Assembly: GCA_902766115.1 (NCBI GenBank)
Contig: CACXCL010000164.1
Coordinates: forward strand, 1-6,102
Direction of reading: 5' to 3'
Length of the DNA: 6,102 bases
Source of the DNA: an uncultured Ruminococcus sp.
GTDB taxonomy: Bacteria; Bacillota; Clostridia; Oscillospirales; CAG-272
Part shown: piece by piece, positions 1 to 5,807 of the stretch
How the letters are laid out: each line of letters opens with the position of its first letter
How positions within the stretch are numbered: the stretch's first letter is position 1
Made by a program: the position numbers and the translations under genes
The notes under the pieces: model-generated
What the model was told of the DNA's origin: nothing
Database searches by the model: none
The model's input: only the letters and a program-made list of their open reading frames with translations

Positions 1-130
1 AGGCTATTTCTGTTGCACTTTCCCGGGAGTCGCCTCCGGCGGACGTTATCCGTTATCCTGTCCTGTGGAGCCCGGACTTTCCTCACGTCGGCGCCTTTCG
101 GCGTCCGCCGCGCGGCAGCCCCGCCCGCTC
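1..130 (-). ncRNA. rnpB: RNase P RNA (type A-like), 5' part; 3' end lies beyond the window
   Basis: This is the catalytic RNA of RNase P, which removes the 5' leader from pre-tRNAs. Read on the minus strand, it contains the hallmark GAGGAAAGTCCGGGCTCC around positions 67-84, which includes the 5' strand of helix P4. Further along it has the conserved GTGCAACAGA (positions 9-18). Between these, segments such as GGATAACG and GGGAAAGTGCAACAG follow the order expected of a type A bacterial RNase P RNA. A hairpin with a GAAA loop (92-103) fits the P3 arm. The 5' end is set at about 130 from the promoter just upstream. Clostridia usually carry type A and Bacilli type B, so the form agrees with a clostridial host. 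The P1 3' strand and the other conserved regions lie outside the window, so the RNA is cut by the window edge rather than truncated biologically. Identification rests on recalled consensus sequence, not a covariance-model search. Confidence 0.93.
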
Positions 131-136
131 GCGTAA

Positions 137-165
137 ATTATACATCTTTTGGCTTTCCGTGTCAA
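137..165 (-). promoter_or_regulatory. Consensus sigma-70/SigA promoter of rnpB
   Basis: On the minus strand a perfect -35 TTGACA (160-165) is followed by exactly 17 nt and a perfect -10 TATAAT (137-142). Transcription should start near position 130, immediately before the GC-rich 5' strand of the RNase P RNA. A match at all twelve positions with optimal spacing suits a highly transcribed stable RNA. The promoter sits back to back with the srtB promoter. Confidence 0.93.
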
Positions 166-214
166 TATTTACGCTGTTCTGCCCGTCTGCAACAGATAAT
201 TCACATAAAATATA

Positions 215-243
215 TTGTTTATTTACGAAACAGGTGGTAAAAT
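215..243 (+). promoter_or_regulatory. Extended -10 promoter of the srtB-rlmA-glycosyltransferase operon
   Basis: The plus strand carries TTGTTT (215-220), a 17-nt spacer and TAAAAT (238-243). The TGG just before the -10 box gives an extended -10 (TGn). Transcription would start near 250, leaving a leader of about 37 nt before the ATG at 287. The TTG at 215 that could open the sortase frame lies inside this -35 box, which argues against that upstream start. Confidence 0.72.
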
Positions 244-277
244 AGTATCGGACCAGCGCGGGCGTCCGCGCGGAAAC

Positions 278-283
278 GGAGAT
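278..283 (+). promoter_or_regulatory. Ribosome binding site that fixes the srtB start
   Basis: GGAGAT at 278-283, with GGAG ending 5 nt before ATG 287, is the only good Shine-Dalgarno site near the beginning of the sortase frame. It supports starting at 287 rather than at TTG 215. Confidence 0.75.
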
Positions 284-286
284 AAC

Positions 287-1483
287 ATGAGTTCCGGAAA
301 AAAGAAGAAAAAGAACGGGAACAAAAAGAATAACGTACAAAAAAGACCCTCGCCGGAGAGTGCGAAGAAAACCGCCGCTCTCCCGGAAGAAGAGTCTTCT
401 CTCCGCGCCGAAAAGGAGATCCCGGAAGAGACTCCTGCGATCGCCGCGCCCGATCCGGTCGCGGAGGAAACTGTCGCGGAGGAAACAATCGAGGCGGAAC
501 CCGCTCGCGAGGAGACCGCCGCAGAGGATGCTTCCGTGGATCCGGAAAACCGGGGAAAAACTCTCGGGGAAACGCTCCGCGAGCTGAAAGCCGACGATAT
601 ACGGGACGGGGGCGCCGAGGTGCGTCGCCGGAGCCGGGGCGGGATAGTCTCGCTTATCGCGTTCATCCTCTGTATCGCCGTCAGCGCGTACGCCATGTTC
701 CTGCTGGCGCGGAACCTTTACGCCAAGTACAAGGGACAGCAGATCTACGATGAGATCGCCGGCGCCTTCGACGACGGGATGAACGGAAACGGGTCCGGTC
801 CCGTGAAGGCAAGGACGTCTCCGTCCACCATGACGCTCAGCGACATAATAAAAAGCAACTCCGAGGGAGGGACGGGCCTTGAAGGGGAGCACAGCGAGGA
901 GCTGTCCCGTCTGCGGGCGACGCTGACTTCGCTGAAGAAGGGCAACCCCGACACCTACGGCTGGATAAAGGTCGAGGGAACGAAGATCGACTACCCCGTG
1001 GTGAAGCGGGGCGACAACGACTATTATCTCGACCACGCCTACACGGGAGAATATCTGCCCGTGGGCGCGATCTTCGCGGACTACCGCACGTCGGACACAT
1101 TCTCCGACAATCTGAATCTGGTTATCTACGGACACAACGTGAACACCGGATCCATGTTCGGCAGTCTGAAGGATTTCCTGAACAAGGACTATTTCTATAA
1201 CAAAAAGATCCACGTCTACACCATGGACGGGATATTCACATACAGACCCTTCTCCATCCACGAGACGGCGTTCGACTCGGGCTTCATCAGCACGCGATTC
1301 GACTCATGGGACGGCTACGTGGAATTCCTGAATCAGATGGCTGCGGAGTCGAAGCTGAAGGTCCCGGACGACGTGACGCTGGACGAGAACACGCGGATCC
1401 TGACTCTCTCCACCTGCACCAACGGCGCGGCGGACAACCGCCTGGCGCTCCACGCGGTGCTGGAGTCCTCCGTAACGGATTGA
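287..1483 (+). CDS. srtB: Class B sortase with a long charged cytoplasmic tail
   Basis: This is a membrane-anchored transpeptidase of the sortase B family, which cleaves a C-terminal sorting signal and joins surface or pilus proteins to the cell wall. The 398-residue protein begins with a lysine- and asparagine-rich stretch (residues 4-20). An acidic, Glu/Ala/Pro-rich region (about 33-85) follows. A basic patch (113-118) leads into one membrane segment (about 119-142), so the catalytic domain lies outside. The sortase fold spans about 222-395: YGWIKVEGTKIDYPVV, then His283 in YGHN, Cys377 in LSTCT and Arg385 in NRLALHAVL, which complete the His-Cys-Arg catalytic set. ATG 287 is chosen for its GGAG site and because the alternative TTG 215 overlaps the promoter. 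Class B sortases are usually about 230-260 residues, so the roughly 118-residue N-terminal tail is unusual. No sorting-signal substrate is encoded in the window. It is first in a tight operon with rlmA, 9 nt downstream. Family is certain; subclass is very likely from the YGHN and TLSTC contexts. Confidence 0.93.
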   Translation: MSSGKKKKKNGNKKNNVQKRPSPESAKKTAALPEEESSLRAEKEIPEETPAIAAPDPVAEETVAEETIEAEPAREETAAEDASVDPENRGKTLGETLRELKADDIRDGGAEVRRRSRGGIVSLIAFILCIAVSAYAMFLLARNLYAKYKGQQIYDEIAGAFDDGMNGNGSGPVKARTSPSTMTLSDIIKSNSEGGTGLEGEHSEELSRLRATLTSLKKGNPDTYGWIKVEGTKIDYPVVKRGDNDYYLDHAYTGEYLPVGAIFADYRTSDTFSDNLNLVIYGHNVNTGSMFGSLKDFLNKDYFYNKKIHVYTMDGIFTYRPFSIHETAFDSGFISTRFDSWDGYVEFLNQMAAESKLKVPDDVTLDENTRILTLSTCTNGAADNRLALHAVLESSVTD

Positions 1484-1492
1484 GGAGGATCC

Positions 1493-2386
1493 ATGGAAAG
1501 CGTTTTTGAAATGATCGTCTGCCCGCTCTGCGGCGAGCGCCTTGAAAAAGAGGGCGGAAGTCTGTTCTGCCGAGGGGCGCGGCGTCACACGTACGACGTC
1601 GCCTTGGAGGGATACGTGAACCTGCTCCCTCCGGGAAAGAAAAACAACGCGAAGACCGGGGACAGGCGGGAACTCATCAGATCCCGGACGCGCTTCCTCG
1701 AAACGGGGAAATACGACCGGATATCCGACGCCGTCGCCTCTCTGCTTATGAAATACGCCCCCCGGGGCGGGACCGGAGGGATCACCTTCGCCGACCTCGG
1801 CTGCGGAGAGGGATACCATACGTGCCGTATCGCGGAGGACCTGAGAGGCGCGGGCGCGCGGCCTGCCGCCGTCGGGATCGACGCCTCGAAATACGGCGTC
1901 GCCGCCGGAGCTAAGAGGGCGGCGAGATCGGGATTTTCGTCATTTGACTTAAACGGTGAGGAACCGTTCCTGTGCTTTTTCGCCGGGAACATTTTCCGCC
2001 CGCCGCTGCGGGATATGTGTCTCTCCGGAGCGGTATCGATGTTCGCGCCCGTCGCCTGGGATGAGGCGGCGAGGATCCTCGTGCCGGGCGGCGTGCTGAC
2101 CGTCACGGCGTCCGGTCCCGACCACCTGATCGAGATACGCCGGATAATATACGACGAAGTCCGGGTAAAGGAGACGGCGGCGGCAGCGCCGGAAGGATTC
2201 CGGGCAGTCGGAACGGAGCGGCTCACATACCGGATCGACCTTGAAGACAGGGAAAAAACGGCTGATCTGTTCGGTATGACTCCCTTCGCGTGCCGCGTCC
2301 CCGTGAGCGTGAGAAAAAAGATCACGGAGCGGGACGGGATGACCGTCACGGTGGATACGGTAAATACAGTTTACGAGAAGATCTGA
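1493..2386 (+). CDS. rlmA: RlmA-type 23S rRNA (guanine-N1)-methyltransferase
   Basis: This is a cytoplasmic S-adenosylmethionine-dependent enzyme that methylates N1 of a guanine in 23S rRNA hairpin 35 (G745 in the RlmA-I group, G748 in RlmA-II). The 297-residue protein opens with the family's zinc-binding module: Cys10, Cys13, Cys26 and His32, followed by YDVALEGYVNLLPP. The Rossmann methyltransferase domain follows, with motif I FADLGCGEGYHT (99-110) and the acidic residue of VGID (127-130). The later segments FAPVAWDEAARILVPGG (184-200) and GPDHLIEIRRIIYDEV (208-223) closely resemble my recollection of Escherichia coli RlmA. A strong AGGAGG (1483-1488) lies 4 nt before ATG 1493. The next in-frame ATG (1511) is too far from that site. 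Length is slightly above the E. coli protein (about 269). The 9-nt gap after srtB implies cotranscription. Which guanine is modified cannot be read from the sequence; some RlmA-II relatives confer tylosin resistance, so the gene need not be a resistance factor here. Confidence 0.9.
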   Translation: MESVFEMIVCPLCGERLEKEGGSLFCRGARRHTYDVALEGYVNLLPPGKKNNAKTGDRRELIRSRTRFLETGKYDRISDAVASLLMKYAPRGGTGGITFADLGCGEGYHTCRIAEDLRGAGARPAAVGIDASKYGVAAGAKRAARSGFSSFDLNGEEPFLCFFAGNIFRPPLRDMCLSGAVSMFAPVAWDEAARILVPGGVLTVTASGPDHLIEIRRIIYDEVRVKETAAAAPEGFRAVGTERLTYRIDLEDREKTADLFGMTPFACRVPVSVRKKITERDGMTVTVDTVNTVYEKI

Positions 2387-2399
2387 GAGGCGGGACGCC

Positions 2400-3176
2400 A
2401 TGAAAATTTCGGTCTTGATACCGGCTTATAATGAAGAAAACTGCGTCGGCGCAACCGCGGACGCCCTTGTCCGCGCCATGGATGCGGTCTGCGCCGGGGG
2501 CGGGCGGGAGTACGAGATCATCTTCTCGAACGACGGCTCCTCCGACAATACTTTGGCAATCGTCAAAAATAAAGCGGTGGAATACCCGGGCAAGATCAGG
2601 GCAGTCACCTCCCCGGTGAACCGTGGAAAGGGCGCCGCCGTGCGGCGCGCCGTCCTGGCGTCCGAAGGAGACGCCGCGGTGTTCACGGACTGCGATCTCG
2701 CCTACGGCACTGAGGTGATCGGCGAAGCGCTGGGGATCATGGAGACCTCCGGCGCGGATCTTGTGATCGGTTCCCGCGCGCTCCATCCGGAGGGATACGA
2801 GGGATATACCGGACTCAGGAAGGTGGCGTCAAAGGCGTTCAAAAAACTGCTGGCTCTCCGGGCGGGATTCAAGCTCACCGACTCCCAGTGCGGCTTCAAG
2901 GTCATGAAGGGCGACGTCGCCAGGGATCTCTTCGGAAACTCCGTCACCGACGGGTGGTCGTTCGATTTCGAGATACTGATGCTCGCCGGGAAGCGCGGGT
3001 ACACGATCCGTGAGATGCCGGTAAAGGTATTGACTCACAGGGAATCGCGGATCAGGGTGTTCCGCGACAGCATAAGGATGTCCCGGGACGTCGGCAGGAT
3101 CAAAAAGAGGATCGGCAGTCTTCCCGAAAAAGGGAACTCCCGCGGAGATATCCCCGCGGGAGACGCTCAGGCGTAG
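2400..3176 (+). CDS. Family 2 glycosyltransferase, dolichyl/polyprenyl-phosphate sugar synthase type
   Basis: This predicted cytoplasmic enzyme transfers a sugar from a nucleotide sugar, most likely to a polyprenyl phosphate carrier. The 258-residue protein has the GT-A landmarks in order: PAYNEE (8-13), SNDGSSDNT (43-51), NRGKGAAVR (74-82), the acidic metal-binding motif TDCDLAYG (96-103), IGSRA (123-127), TDSQCGFKVM (160-169) and DGWSFDFEIL (184-193). The last three resemble the ALG5/DPM1-like subgroup, in which the TDxQCGFK segment is typical. There is no transmembrane segment, unlike GtrB-type enzymes with two C-terminal helices, so it probably acts from the cytosol or as a peripheral protein. 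The start has GAGAGG (2385-2390) 9 nt upstream. It follows rlmA by 13 nt and is the last gene of the operon. Its last 10 nt overlap the convergent hydrolase gene, and residues about 247-255 are encoded by a perfect inverted repeat. Sugar and acceptor cannot be deduced. Confidence 0.88.
   Translation: MKISVLIPAYNEENCVGATADALVRAMDAVCAGGGREYEIIFSNDGSSDNTLAIVKNKAVEYPGKIRAVTSPVNRGKGAAVRRAVLASEGDAAVFTDCDLAYGTEVIGEALGIMETSGADLVIGSRALHPEGYEGYTGLRKVASKAFKKLLALRAGFKLTDSQCGFKVMKGDVARDLFGNSVTDGWSFDFEILMLAGKRGYTIREMPVKVLTHRESRIRVFRDSIRMSRDVGRIKKRIGSLPEKGNSRGDIPAGDAQA
3127..3162 (-). terminator. Intrinsic terminator of the hydrolase gene, embedded in the glycosyltransferase 3' end
   Basis: A perfect 9-bp GC-rich stem (3137-3145 with 3154-3162, 8-nt loop) lies 4 nt beyond the minus-strand stop codon at 3167. 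On the minus strand it is followed by TTCCCTTTTT, a T-rich tract interrupted by three C. On the plus strand no T-tract follows, so it should act only on the minus-strand transcript. The tract is imperfect, which lowers confidence in termination efficiency. The stem falls entirely within the last codons of the convergent gene. Confidence 0.65.
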
Positions 3177-4048
3177 AAATCGTGGTTTCCCACGGTCATC
3201 ACGTAACGGCAGTTGTCCGTGATCCAGAACGATTCTGCGATCCGCCGGTTCAGGAAGAACATGATCTCGCCGGACGACCGGTAGCCCTCCAGGATCATCT
3301 TCGCGGCTGCCACGGAATCGGCGTCGGGCACGTCGTACACGGTGCCGATGGCAGCGGGAGTGAACTGGACTCCGTCCTTCATATCGAAGATCACCCCGTA
3401 GATCGTATCGGGATATGACGGAGCGGCGACTCTGTTCATTATCACCGTACCCACGGCGAGCTTGCCGTCAAAGCTCTCGCCTCGTGCCTCCGCGGATATG
3501 ATCCGCGAGAGCCAGAACAGGTCCCCGTCGTCGTAATAGTATTCGCCCCGGGGAGAGGATAGGTGCGTTCGTGTCAGCGAGGCGGTCTTCTCCCGGGATC
3601 GCCATTCGATTTTGTAGCCGAAGGCGGATGCCGCCGCTCTCAGCGGCACCATGGTCACCCCGTTTTCGATATAGACTCCGAAGATGCACGGTATGCATCT
3701 GCCGTTTGCCTCGATGTAGGGACTTCCGTTTTTCGCCCGGAGCGTCAGCGAATCGGTCTCGACGGAGGCGGTGCTGTCGCTCCGGGACCAGCTCACCCTG
3801 CAGACGTCTGAGAATTCAGCGAATTCCCTCAGGGAAACGTAGGTGGCGCCGGACAGCAGCTCCGTCCTTCCGACGTAAGGCCTGCCGTCCGCCACGACGC
3901 GCACCGCGCCGGGCTCTGTCCGCTGTCCTGACGGAGCGGAAGAGATGACGGGCGCCGCCGTCATGAAGATAAGTATTGCCGCTGCCGCCGCGGCGGCAGC
4001 TCGTCGCATTTTTTGTTTCTTTTCCATTTTTCTGCACAGCCGGATCAT
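3167..4048 (-). CDS. Secreted SleB-type cell wall hydrolase with an amine-oxidase-N-like stalk domain
   Basis: This is an exported peptidoglycan hydrolase of the SleB/CwlJ (Hydrolase_2) family, whose characterised members are lytic transglycosylases that degrade spore cortex. The 293-residue protein begins with a basic n-region (KKQKMRR) and a hydrophobic core containing eight alanines (17-24). A plausible cleavage site lies near residue 38 (ISSA). Residues about 48-160 resemble the copper amine oxidase N-terminal-like domain common in clostridial surface proteins, with YVSLREFAEF (70-79) and MVPLRAAASAFGYKIEW (133-149). This domain is named by homology and implies no copper chemistry. The SleB domain covers about 176-293: the predicted catalytic Glu187 in SAEARGE, then VGTVIMNRV (199-207), VQFTP (227-231) and the terminal GNHDFYA. 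Start 4048 is supported by AAAGGAG 9 nt upstream; the alternative Met8 has no such site. The gene stands alone and converges on the operon. A role in sporulation, germination or vegetative wall turnover cannot be separated from sequence alone. Confidence 0.9.
   Translation of the reverse strand: MIRLCRKMEKKQKMRRAAAAAAAAILIFMTAAPVISSAPSGQRTEPGAVRVVADGRPYVGRTELLSGATYVSLREFAEFSDVCRVSWSRSDSTASVETDSLTLRAKNGSPYIEANGRCIPCIFGVYIENGVTMVPLRAAASAFGYKIEWRSREKTASLTRTHLSSPRGEYYYDDGDLFWLSRIISAEARGESFDGKLAVGTVIMNRVAAPSYPDTIYGVIFDMKDGVQFTPAAIGTVYDVPDADSVAAAKMILEGYRSSGEIMFFLNRRIAESFWITDNCRYVMTVGNHDFYA
3981..4000. repeat. Perfect 20-bp palindrome in the signal-peptide codons
   Basis: Positions 3981-4000 read identically on both strands and consist of GCC/GCG-type triplets. 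They encode most of the eight-alanine run in the hydrolase signal peptide. The palindrome begins about 48 nt inside the coding sequence. It could form a GC hairpin in the mRNA or simply result from the mirrored use of alanine codons. Confidence 0.8.
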
Positions 4049-4057
4049 GTCCGGCCT

Positions 4058-4064
4058 CTCCTTT
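4058..4064 (-). promoter_or_regulatory. Ribosome binding site that fixes the hydrolase start
   Basis: On the minus strand AAAGGAG ends 9 nt before the ATG at 4048-4046. No comparable site precedes the later Met codons at residues 8 and 14, so this site decides for the longest form of the signal peptide. Confidence 0.75.
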
Positions 4065-4102
4065 GAAGGATTACGCGCCCCGTGTGGGACCGTTGCCCTA
4101 TT

Positions 4103-4131
4103 ATTCTATCATCCGGCAGTTTTTTATTCAA
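4103..4131 (-). promoter_or_regulatory. Sigma-70/SigA-type promoter of the hydrolase gene
   Basis: The minus strand has TTGAAT (4126-4131), a 17-nt spacer and TAGAAT (4103-4108), with TGA just before the -10 giving an extended -10. The start would be near 4096, leaving a leader of about 48 nt. The good vegetative-type match argues against strict control by a sporulation sigma factor. For the divergent lipoprotein gene I found no comparable plus-strand pair in 4049-4194, so its promoter is unassigned. Confidence 0.68.
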
Positions 4132-4183
4132 CGAACAATATTTGTCTTTCAAAAATCTGGAAATCCCGTACCTCAGACCGGGG

Positions 4184-4189
4184 AAGGAG
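4184..4189 (+). promoter_or_regulatory. Ribosome binding site that fixes the lipoprotein start
   Basis: AAGGAG at 4184-4189 lies 5 nt before ATG 4195, which is immediately followed by a second ATG at 4198. The open frame extends upstream to 3976, but that extension crosses the divergent intergenic region and would bury the signal peptide, so the start at 4195 is preferred. Confidence 0.85.
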
Positions 4190-4194
4190 ACGTC

Positions 4195-5673
4195 ATGATG
4201 AACAAAAATACCGTTTTACGCTGTCTTGCGGCGGCGCTTGTGCTGGCGCTTCTTCTGCCCTTTGCCGGATGCGCGAAAACGGAGAAGAACGTCCCGGAAA
4301 CGGCTGCTCCCGCTGAGACCGCCTCGCCGGAGTCTCCGGAGACCGGGGATAGCGACAAAAACGACCCCGTGACGATCCACTCCTACGATCCGGACAACGA
4401 GATCCGTTCAAAGGCGTACTTCGACTCCGTTGAAAAGGACAATTTCGCGGGACTCGATCTGTTCGTCACCGGTCCGTCCGTGTCCCGGATGGATCCCGAC
4501 GGCGCCACGTATATGTCGAAAGAGCTCCGGGACCGCAAGACCGCGGTGGAGAAGAAACTGAACATGAGGATCAACCTCACATCCGCCGATCCCGCGACGA
4601 TGTTTGACGAGGCGGCCGCCGCCATAGCTTCGGGACTGTATTACACGGACGTTATGCTCCTGCCCATGGGGCAGGTCGGCGCATTCGCCGCGTCGGGGAA
4701 GCTGATGAACCTGCGTTCCGTTCCCGCGCTGGATCTTACGGCTCCGTATTTTGACGCGGGGTCCGTCGAGGCGCTGTCCGCGGGATACGAGACTTACGGT
4801 CTCGCCTCGGACGCGTGCCCGGTGCTGACGGAACTCCCGGCGCTTTATTACAACAAGGAACTTGTCACCGACTACAAAGGCAAATCGATCCGGTCCGTGG
4901 CGCTCGAAGGCGGGTTGACCTGGGATGTGTTCTGGGAGGTCCTGGCGGCGGCAAAAGCGAATCTCGGCGAGGGGCAGTATTCCGTCAGCGCGGGTTCGAT
5001 AAAAAGCAGACTGCCCGAAACGGTCCACATGGCGAACGGCGGGACAATCGTCTCATCAGGCGAACTCAGGACGCCCACGGTGGCGTTCTCCCCGAAGTCG
5101 CTGAAATGGAGCGTTTTCTTCGGCAACGGGATGCTGACGGACGAGCGTGCGCTGTTCACCAAGGCGAAGACCGCGACTGCCGCCTTCAGCGAAGGGAAGA
5201 TCGCGTTCATTTTCGAGACTGTGGGAGGTGCGGCGTCGCTCTACGGTGGCGGCGCGGAGTGGGGGATCCTGCCTATGCCGAAGCCGTCCGCGGACAGCGC
5301 TTACCGGTCTCTGGCATCCCCTGACGCTCCGGTTTTTACGGTGATACGCGGAACGGAGAACAGCTATGAGATAGGGAAGATGCTGTCGGCGCTGTCGGCG
5401 TGGTCCTACGGCGTGGTGCCGGAGAGATACGTGGACGAGGTGCTCGTCACCTCCATGAGCGGCAACGACGCCGGCGACGTGCTGGATCTGATCTCAAAGT
5501 CGGCGGTCTTCGACCTCAGCACCGCCTTCGGCGAGACGTCGGCAGCCCTCGCCGACGGCACATACGGCTTCATCCGCCGCGCCTGTGAGAGCGGCGACGC
5601 CGCGACCGGTTACGACGAGTACGTCTGGGAGGCGAACGTCGCCATGGACGGGATGTTTACCACGAGTCATTGA
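4195..5673 (+). CDS. Extracellular solute-binding lipoprotein (family 1 / sugar-type ABC substrate-binding protein)
   Basis: This is a predicted membrane-tethered receptor that binds a solute outside the cell and would deliver it to an ABC permease. The 492-residue precursor has a short basic start, a hydrophobic core (about 10-24) and a lipobox PFAGC, with Cys26 as the lipidation site. A Pro/Glu/Thr/Ser-rich linker (about 29-58) follows. The body shows features of the family 1 binding proteins: KLNMRINL (121-128), ALYYNKELV (216-224), LTWDVFWEVLAAAK (241-254), FSEGKIAFIF (331-340) and AEWGILPMPKP (354-364). ATG 4195 is chosen for its AAGGAG site and because it places the signal peptide at the N-terminus. 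No permease or ATPase gene adjoins it: upstream is a divergent hydrolase and downstream a terminator, so it is a single-gene unit in this view. Such orphans may share a distant permease or act as sensors or scavengers. Family-1 relatives mostly bind oligosaccharides, but the ligand cannot be deduced. Relationship to the family is likely; transport function is inferred. Confidence 0.85.
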   Translation: MMNKNTVLRCLAAALVLALLLPFAGCAKTEKNVPETAAPAETASPESPETGDSDKNDPVTIHSYDPDNEIRSKAYFDSVEKDNFAGLDLFVTGPSVSRMDPDGATYMSKELRDRKTAVEKKLNMRINLTSADPATMFDEAAAAIASGLYYTDVMLLPMGQVGAFAASGKLMNLRSVPALDLTAPYFDAGSVEALSAGYETYGLASDACPVLTELPALYYNKELVTDYKGKSIRSVALEGGLTWDVFWEVLAAAKANLGEGQYSVSAGSIKSRLPETVHMANGGTIVSSGELRTPTVAFSPKSLKWSVFFGNGMLTDERALFTKAKTATAAFSEGKIAFIFETVGGAASLYGGGAEWGILPMPKPSADSAYRSLASPDAPVFTVIRGTENSYEIGKMLSALSAWSYGVVPERYVDEVLVTSMSGNDAGDVLDLISKSAVFDLSTAFGETSAALADGTYGFIRRACESGDAATGYDEYVWEANVAMDGMFTTSH

Positions 5674-5693
5674 TTATGTCCCACAGGGTTTCC

Positions 5694-5727
5694 CCGGGGG
5701 AGCTTCTTTGAAAAGAAACTCCCCCGG
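5694..5727. repeat. GC-rich imperfect hairpin, possible dispersed intergenic repeat
   Basis: A perfect 9-bp outer stem (CCGGGGGAG 5694-5702 with CTCCCCCGG 5719-5727) encloses a C/A mismatch, a 5-bp inner stem (TTCTT with AAGAA) and a TGAA loop. The octamer AAGAAACT occurs inside it (5713-5720) and again just downstream (5736-5743), flanking a C-rich stretch. It begins 20 nt after the lipoprotein stop. A T-run (5743-5747) lies about 15 nt beyond the stem, too far for a typical terminator. It may be a REP-like or MITE-like unit, or an mRNA 3'-stabilising hairpin. Confidence 0.6.
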
Positions 5728-5751
5728 ACCCCCGCAAGAAACTTTTTATAA

Positions 5752-5790
5752 AGCCGCGAAATACTTCGCGGCTGTGTTTTTGCTCTTTTC
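5752..5790 (+). terminator. Intrinsic terminator downstream of the lipoprotein gene
   Basis: AGCCGCGAA (5752-5760), a 4-nt loop ATAC and TTCGCGGCT (5765-5773) form a perfect 9-bp stem. It is followed by GTG and TTTTT, then GCTCTTTT. This is a classical rho-independent terminator about 80 nt after the stop codon, and it closes the lipoprotein transcript after the preceding hairpin. Confidence 0.87.
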
Positions 5791-5807
5791 GATGACTTAT
5801 TAACAAA

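Noticed and set aside
13..240. A 75-codon plus-strand frame at the window start
   Set aside because: It runs antisense through the RNase P RNA and its promoter and has no ribosome binding site or recognisable protein features.
215..286. A 24-residue N-terminal extension of the sortase from TTG 215
   Set aside because: The TTG is part of the likely -35 box and has no Shine-Dalgarno site, whereas ATG 287 has one at good spacing.
83..1261. A 392-codon open frame on the minus strand opposite the sortase gene
   Set aside because: It is antisense to a gene with clear catalytic motifs and also crosses the rnpB promoter. The predicted protein has no family resemblance. Long antisense frames are common in GC-rich coding DNA.
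3976..4194. A 73-residue N-terminal extension of the solute-binding protein
   Set aside because: It would overlap the divergent hydrolase gene and its promoter and place a lipoprotein signal peptide in mid-protein. AAGGAG before ATG 4195 fits the shorter form.
4049..4194. A riboswitch or consensus plus-strand promoter ahead of the lipoprotein gene
   Set aside because: I looked for -35/-10 pairs with 16-18 nt spacing and for strong hairpins on the plus strand and found none worth reporting.
4408..5028. A 206-codon minus-strand frame inside the lipoprotein gene
   Set aside because: It is wholly antisense to a gene with signal peptide, lipobox and family motifs, and its translation shows no recognisable domain.
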